Assembly (NCBI GenBank): GCA_027972325.1
Contig: JAPMOS010000023.1
Location: 258,001 to 322,000 of the forward strand
From: Paratrimastix pyriformis
Taxonomy: Eukaryota; Preaxostyla; Paratrimastigidae
Length of the DNA stretch: 64,000 nt
Reading direction: 5' to 3'
Positions within the stretch are counted from its first letter, which is position 1. The number at the start of each line of letters is the position of its first letter. Below, in pieces: positions 60,455 to 64,000 of this stretch. The notes under the pieces are model-generated. The model was not told the origin of the DNA and made no database searches. It saw nothing but the letters and a program-made list of their open reading frames with translations. The translations under genes and the position numbers were made by a program.

Positions 60455-63400
60455 ATGAACGTGTACGAGGTTTGTTCGCGCATTTTCTCATCGCGAAAAT
60501 CCCGCGAAACTCCCTCCTCCCTCAGCGGTTCAATGACTTTGAAACAAACCGAAAGAAAAAGCTGGAAATGATGAAAGAGGAGCAAGAGAAAGAGATCTTG
60601 GTCGGCACGCCAGTTCATTCCATGAACCACTCACCCGCCACATTCCCCCAGCGATCCGCCTCGCACACCCCACAAATCACCGATTACTCCCGGCAGCTTC
60701 CACGATCTGCCGTCTACGAGCGTCTTCTACGGGCTGCCCCCAAGAAGGAAGAGCCAGGTTCGGGCGCCTCATACCTCGCCCGCCCACCCTCATGTCCTCC
60801 TCACCCCGTGCCCCCACCCCACCCCAGAACCGGAGCCGTTCCCGATCGCGACGCCCCGGGTGGTCCGTGACGAGGCCATCGACGAGTCTCTCTACCGCGA
60901 TGCCGAGGCGCGCCGGCTGCGGTCTGCCACACCAGCCTCCATCGCCCCCCCCCCCCCCATCACCACGTCCACCACACCCCGACTCTCATCCACTGCGTCC
61001 GCTGCGGCTGCATCCCCGGGGACAGGCGGGAGGTGCTCGAGCGGCGCACGAAGGACGAGGAGGAGCACGAGCGGAACAAGAAGAAGATGAACGACCGCTC
61101 GGTGGTCCTCGCCCAGCGCAAGTTCGCAAGGTCGACATCCCCCCCCCCCCGCGGCCTGATGCGCCGATATCCCCCGGGACGATCCGCCTTTGCCACGGCT
61201 GCCGTTCCCTCCCCCCCCCCCCCCCCCCCCCCCATTGACGCTGACTCTGTCTGTCTGTCTGTCTGTCTGCCTGCTGCCCGGCCCGGGCCGCCCTGGGGGC
61301 TGGTGGTTGGGTTGGGGGAGCGCAGGAGCTGCAGTCTGTGCTGGCCGTGCACGGGGCCCAGGGCATCCTGGGCTACGACGCCTTCGTGGAGGCCCTCCGG
61401 GACCTGGGCTTCCTCAGGACCCCCGTGGGCCTCTCCCTGGGCACCCACGCCGAGGCCTCGGGCCGGGTCGCCAGGCCGGTGCAGGTCGGATCTCCATCCC
61501 ATCCCCGTCCCGCCCCCGTCCCCCCTCCACACGCACCTGCCCTGCCTGCCGCTCTTCTTGCCGCCTCATGCCCCGCTGGCTGCTCCGCCCTCGCGCTCGC
61601 GCTCGCCAGACGGCCCCGACGGACGACGCCAGCCTGGCCGCCCAACGGATCCAGGAGGAGGAGCGCGGCCTGCTCCAGGTCCGCCCCTGCCCCTGCCCCT
61701 GCCCCGTACCTGCCACCCACTCATGTCCTCATGGGCCGAGGAGAGGAGGTCCCCGCCGATCGCCCCCTCCCTCACGCGCTGCGCCGTTCTCCCGTTCTTG
61801 CCGTGGGGCCGGGCTGGGCTGGGGCTGGTGGGTGTGGCGGGGGGTGGCGCAGTCGCTGTGGATCCACCTGGGGCCCGACGACATGGGCAACATCTCCGCA
61901 GCCAACTTCGCGGCCTTCATCGAGGCCGCCATGGCCCGCGGCCTGCGCCCCGTCCCGGCCGCCATCCCTCTCGAGGCCCGTCCCCGTGCCCATGCCCGTG
62001 CCCGTGCCCATGCCCATGCCCATGCCCATGCCTTTACCCGTCTCCCAGGGATCCGTCATTCGGACGCTCCTTGTTACCTGCCGGTGGCTGATGATGATGA
62101 TCTTGGCTGCGTGGCTGCGGCACTGCAGGTTGGGGGCCGGGGGGCGGGCGGGCTCAACCTGGAGGGCGCCTTCGCCCGGCTGTACGTGAGCAAGCTGGCC
62201 TACCAGGGCATTCACCATGTCAAGGCCCTCGAGGACATCCAGCGCGAGGTGGCGTCCGTCGGCAGCCCCTGCCCACGCCCTCGTCGCCACCAGGACCCCC
62301 CCCCCCCCCCCCCCGCACCTGGGTTCTCTGTGATCACACAAACACGTCGCACACCCCACACCTGCTGTGGGCTGCAGGGCCGAGTGCACCTTCCACCCGC
62401 GGATCAACCCAAAGTCGATGGCCCTCGAGGCCGCCACCAGGTCAGCCCCTGCCCCCCCCCCCCCCCCCCCCCCCCCCGCGGCCCATTTTCGACCACGCTC
62501 TGGGCCTCTGTTCCTCGGACTCATATGTCTGGGGCGGTGCGATGCGATGTGGCAGCGGGCAGGCCGGGTCCGGCTACATCACGACGCCTGCCCCGGGGCG
62601 GCCCCGCAAGACCCGCCACGAGCTGCTCTTCGAGAAGGCCCGCCTCAACAAGGAGCGGTCCGCCAGGCCCCGCCAATGCCACACAGCCACCGCCACCGCC
62701 ACCGCCACCGCCACCGCCAATGCCGCACACCCACCGATGGGGGCGCGCATGTTGGGTGTGTGCAGGATCGAGCAGAAGCTTGCCCAGAAGCAGTCCGAGG
62801 AGCTGCTTGGGTGCACCTTCCACCCGCAGATCCTGCGGCCCCCCCGCTGGGTCAGCCCGGGCGAGGCGGCCGGCGAGCGTCCCTCGACGGCCCCCGAGGC
62901 GGACCCCGAGACCGAGCGGGAGGTGCACTTCCAGCGCCTCTACGCCCAGCGCACCCACCAGGTCACAGACGTCGCCGCCCAGGTCCGCTCCCCCCGCCCT
63001 TTGGCTGTGGCCGTGGCCGTGGCTGTGACCCCCTCCCCCTCCCCCCTTCTTGGGCACCGGCTGATGGGGGTCTTTGTTGGTGCTGGTGGTGGGCTGTGCG
63101 GGGCGGGGGCGGGGGCAGCTGACCACCCAGGAGCGCGAGGTGCAGGAGCATTGCACCTTCAGGCCCAACACGGCCCTCACCAAGACCGCGTCCGTGCCGC
63201 CGCGGCCTCTGCGCCCATGCCCTTGGCCCATGCCCCTGGCCATCCTGACCGTTGCCCCCTGGCCAGGCCCCTGGCCAGGCCCCACGGCACAGCCCATGTT
63301 TGCGCCCATGTGACCTGCGCGCGTACTCATCGTCACGGCCATCGGCCATCCGCACCTGCGCTTATCTCATCATCGGTTCCTCCCCGTGCCCCCGCCCCCT

Positions 63401-64000
63401 TCGCGGCGCCGCTCAGCCGGCCGCCCATCCCCCTGGTGACGGGGGCCCCCCAGCCGCGCGGCTTCGACAAGACCATCGAGCGCCTCCGCAAGGTCCGCCC
63501 CCCCCCCCCCCCCCCCCCCGGCCCTGAGCCCCGCCCTGGCGTGCACGCAGCCATATTATGTCCCTCATGATCCGGTTCCTGTACCGATACTGGTGGCGTG
63601 GCGGCGGCGGTCGGCGTGTGTGTGTCTGTGTCTGTGTCTGTGTCTGTGTCTGTGTCTGTGTCTGTGTCTGTGTCTGTGTCTGTGTCTGTGTCTGTGTCTG
63701 TGTCTGTGGGGGGGGCAGGCGACGAAGGCCCGTGAGCAGCGCCAGGAGGAGCAGGAGCGGAGCCCCTACACGGACGAGACCTACCGCAACCGGGCCCGCA
63801 CCGTGCAGCCCTTCCGCTTCCACACGGCCCAGCGCCAGGCCCGGGCCGTGCCGCTGCTCTACATGGACGTCAACCTGGGCGCCGGCAAGTCCGCCCCCCG
63901 TCCCCGCGCCGCCCCGCGCCCCATCGCCCGTGCCCGCGGCAGACCAGGCGCCTCCTCTTCTTCCCCCGCCCGGCTGACCGGCCCGCTTTCCTGTGCGTCA
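60455..64000 (+). CDS. Putative flagellar/basal-body protein with TFxP motifs (3' end missing)
   Basis: Exon 1 is MNVYE, then a GTTTGT...CTCAG intron joins RFNDFETNRKKKLEMMKEE. Later exons give charged coiled coil (EVLERRTKDEEEHERNKKK), an EF-hand-like helix pair (ILGYDAFVEALRDLGFL; LGPDDMGNISAANFAAFIEA), and three (C)TFxP motifs: ECTFHPRINPKS, LGCTFHPQIL and EHCTFRPNTALTK. Conserved-looking segments FDKTIERLRK and YMDVNLGAGK follow near the right edge. TFxP-type repeats recur in uncharacterised axonemal and basal-body proteins of protists; that link is from memory and is tentative. Donors are mostly GTCCG/GTCTG/GTCGA, and introns hold poly-C runs. The gene continues beyond 64000. Confidence 0.5.
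63617..63709. repeat. (TGTGTC)n hexanucleotide repeat
   Basis: About 15 hexamers lie in the last visible intron, followed by GGGGGGGCAG as the acceptor. Confidence 0.9.

Overview
This window is nuclear DNA of a GC-rich, extremely intron-dense, flagellated protist. The evidence is spliced genes with GT...AG introns, eukaryote-only families (PI4-kinase III alpha, ARMC9, SHIPPO/STPG repeats, PRP4-like kinase, F-box), eukaryotic tRNAs with internal A/B boxes, and very long intronic microsatellites. Membrane proteins with a Pmp-like beta-helix ectodomain joined to a TKL kinase are known from free-living anaerobic excavates such as Preaxostyla. I therefore suspect a relative of Paratrimastix, but the sequence alone does not prove it.

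Layout, left to right: 1-479 (-) 5' end of an unknown gene; 647-4073 (+) SHIPPO/STPG repeat protein; 4290-11208 (+) beta-helix receptor-like TKL kinase with a tRNA-Gln gene inside one intron; 11403-12872 (+) kinase-like gene with a damaged active site; 13062-15760 a 2.6-2.7 kb tandem copy of the preceding region, holding a truncated receptor-kinase pseudogene and a second kinase-like gene (14074-15585); 15767-19531 (+) PRP4-type splicing kinase, apparently damaged; 19812-21566 (-) secreted permuted-papain-like protein; 21567-23250 a gene-free, lower-GC stretch with short repeats; 23251-24123 (+) SAM-dependent methyltransferase; 24449-33614 (-) ARMC9; 33708-43479 (+) very long F-box-start protein with a retroelement remnant in an intron; 43718-60352 (-) PI4-kinase III alpha, with a degenerate antisense tRNA-Arg in an intron; 60455 to beyond 64000 (+) a probable flagellar/basal-body coiled-coil protein.

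Genes lie in closely spaced divergent pairs (gaps of about 90-170 bp at 480-646, 33615-33707 and 60353-60454) and convergent pairs (gaps of 240-330 bp). They do not form a pathway. Three of them (STPG protein, ARMC9, 3'-most gene) point to a flagellum or basal body; PI4KA, the receptor kinases and the F-box protein are signalling or turnover genes.

The most striking property is splicing. Nearly all internal introns I could place by protein continuity begin with GTCCG or GTCTG instead of GTAAG/GTATG; in the receptor kinase all ten do. Splice-site regions are repeatedly tandem-duplicated, and at least one intronic sequence ending in an acceptor recurs in unrelated genes. Exon coordinates given are hand-derived from reading-frame and family continuity; where I give only a gene span, internal boundaries are approximate.
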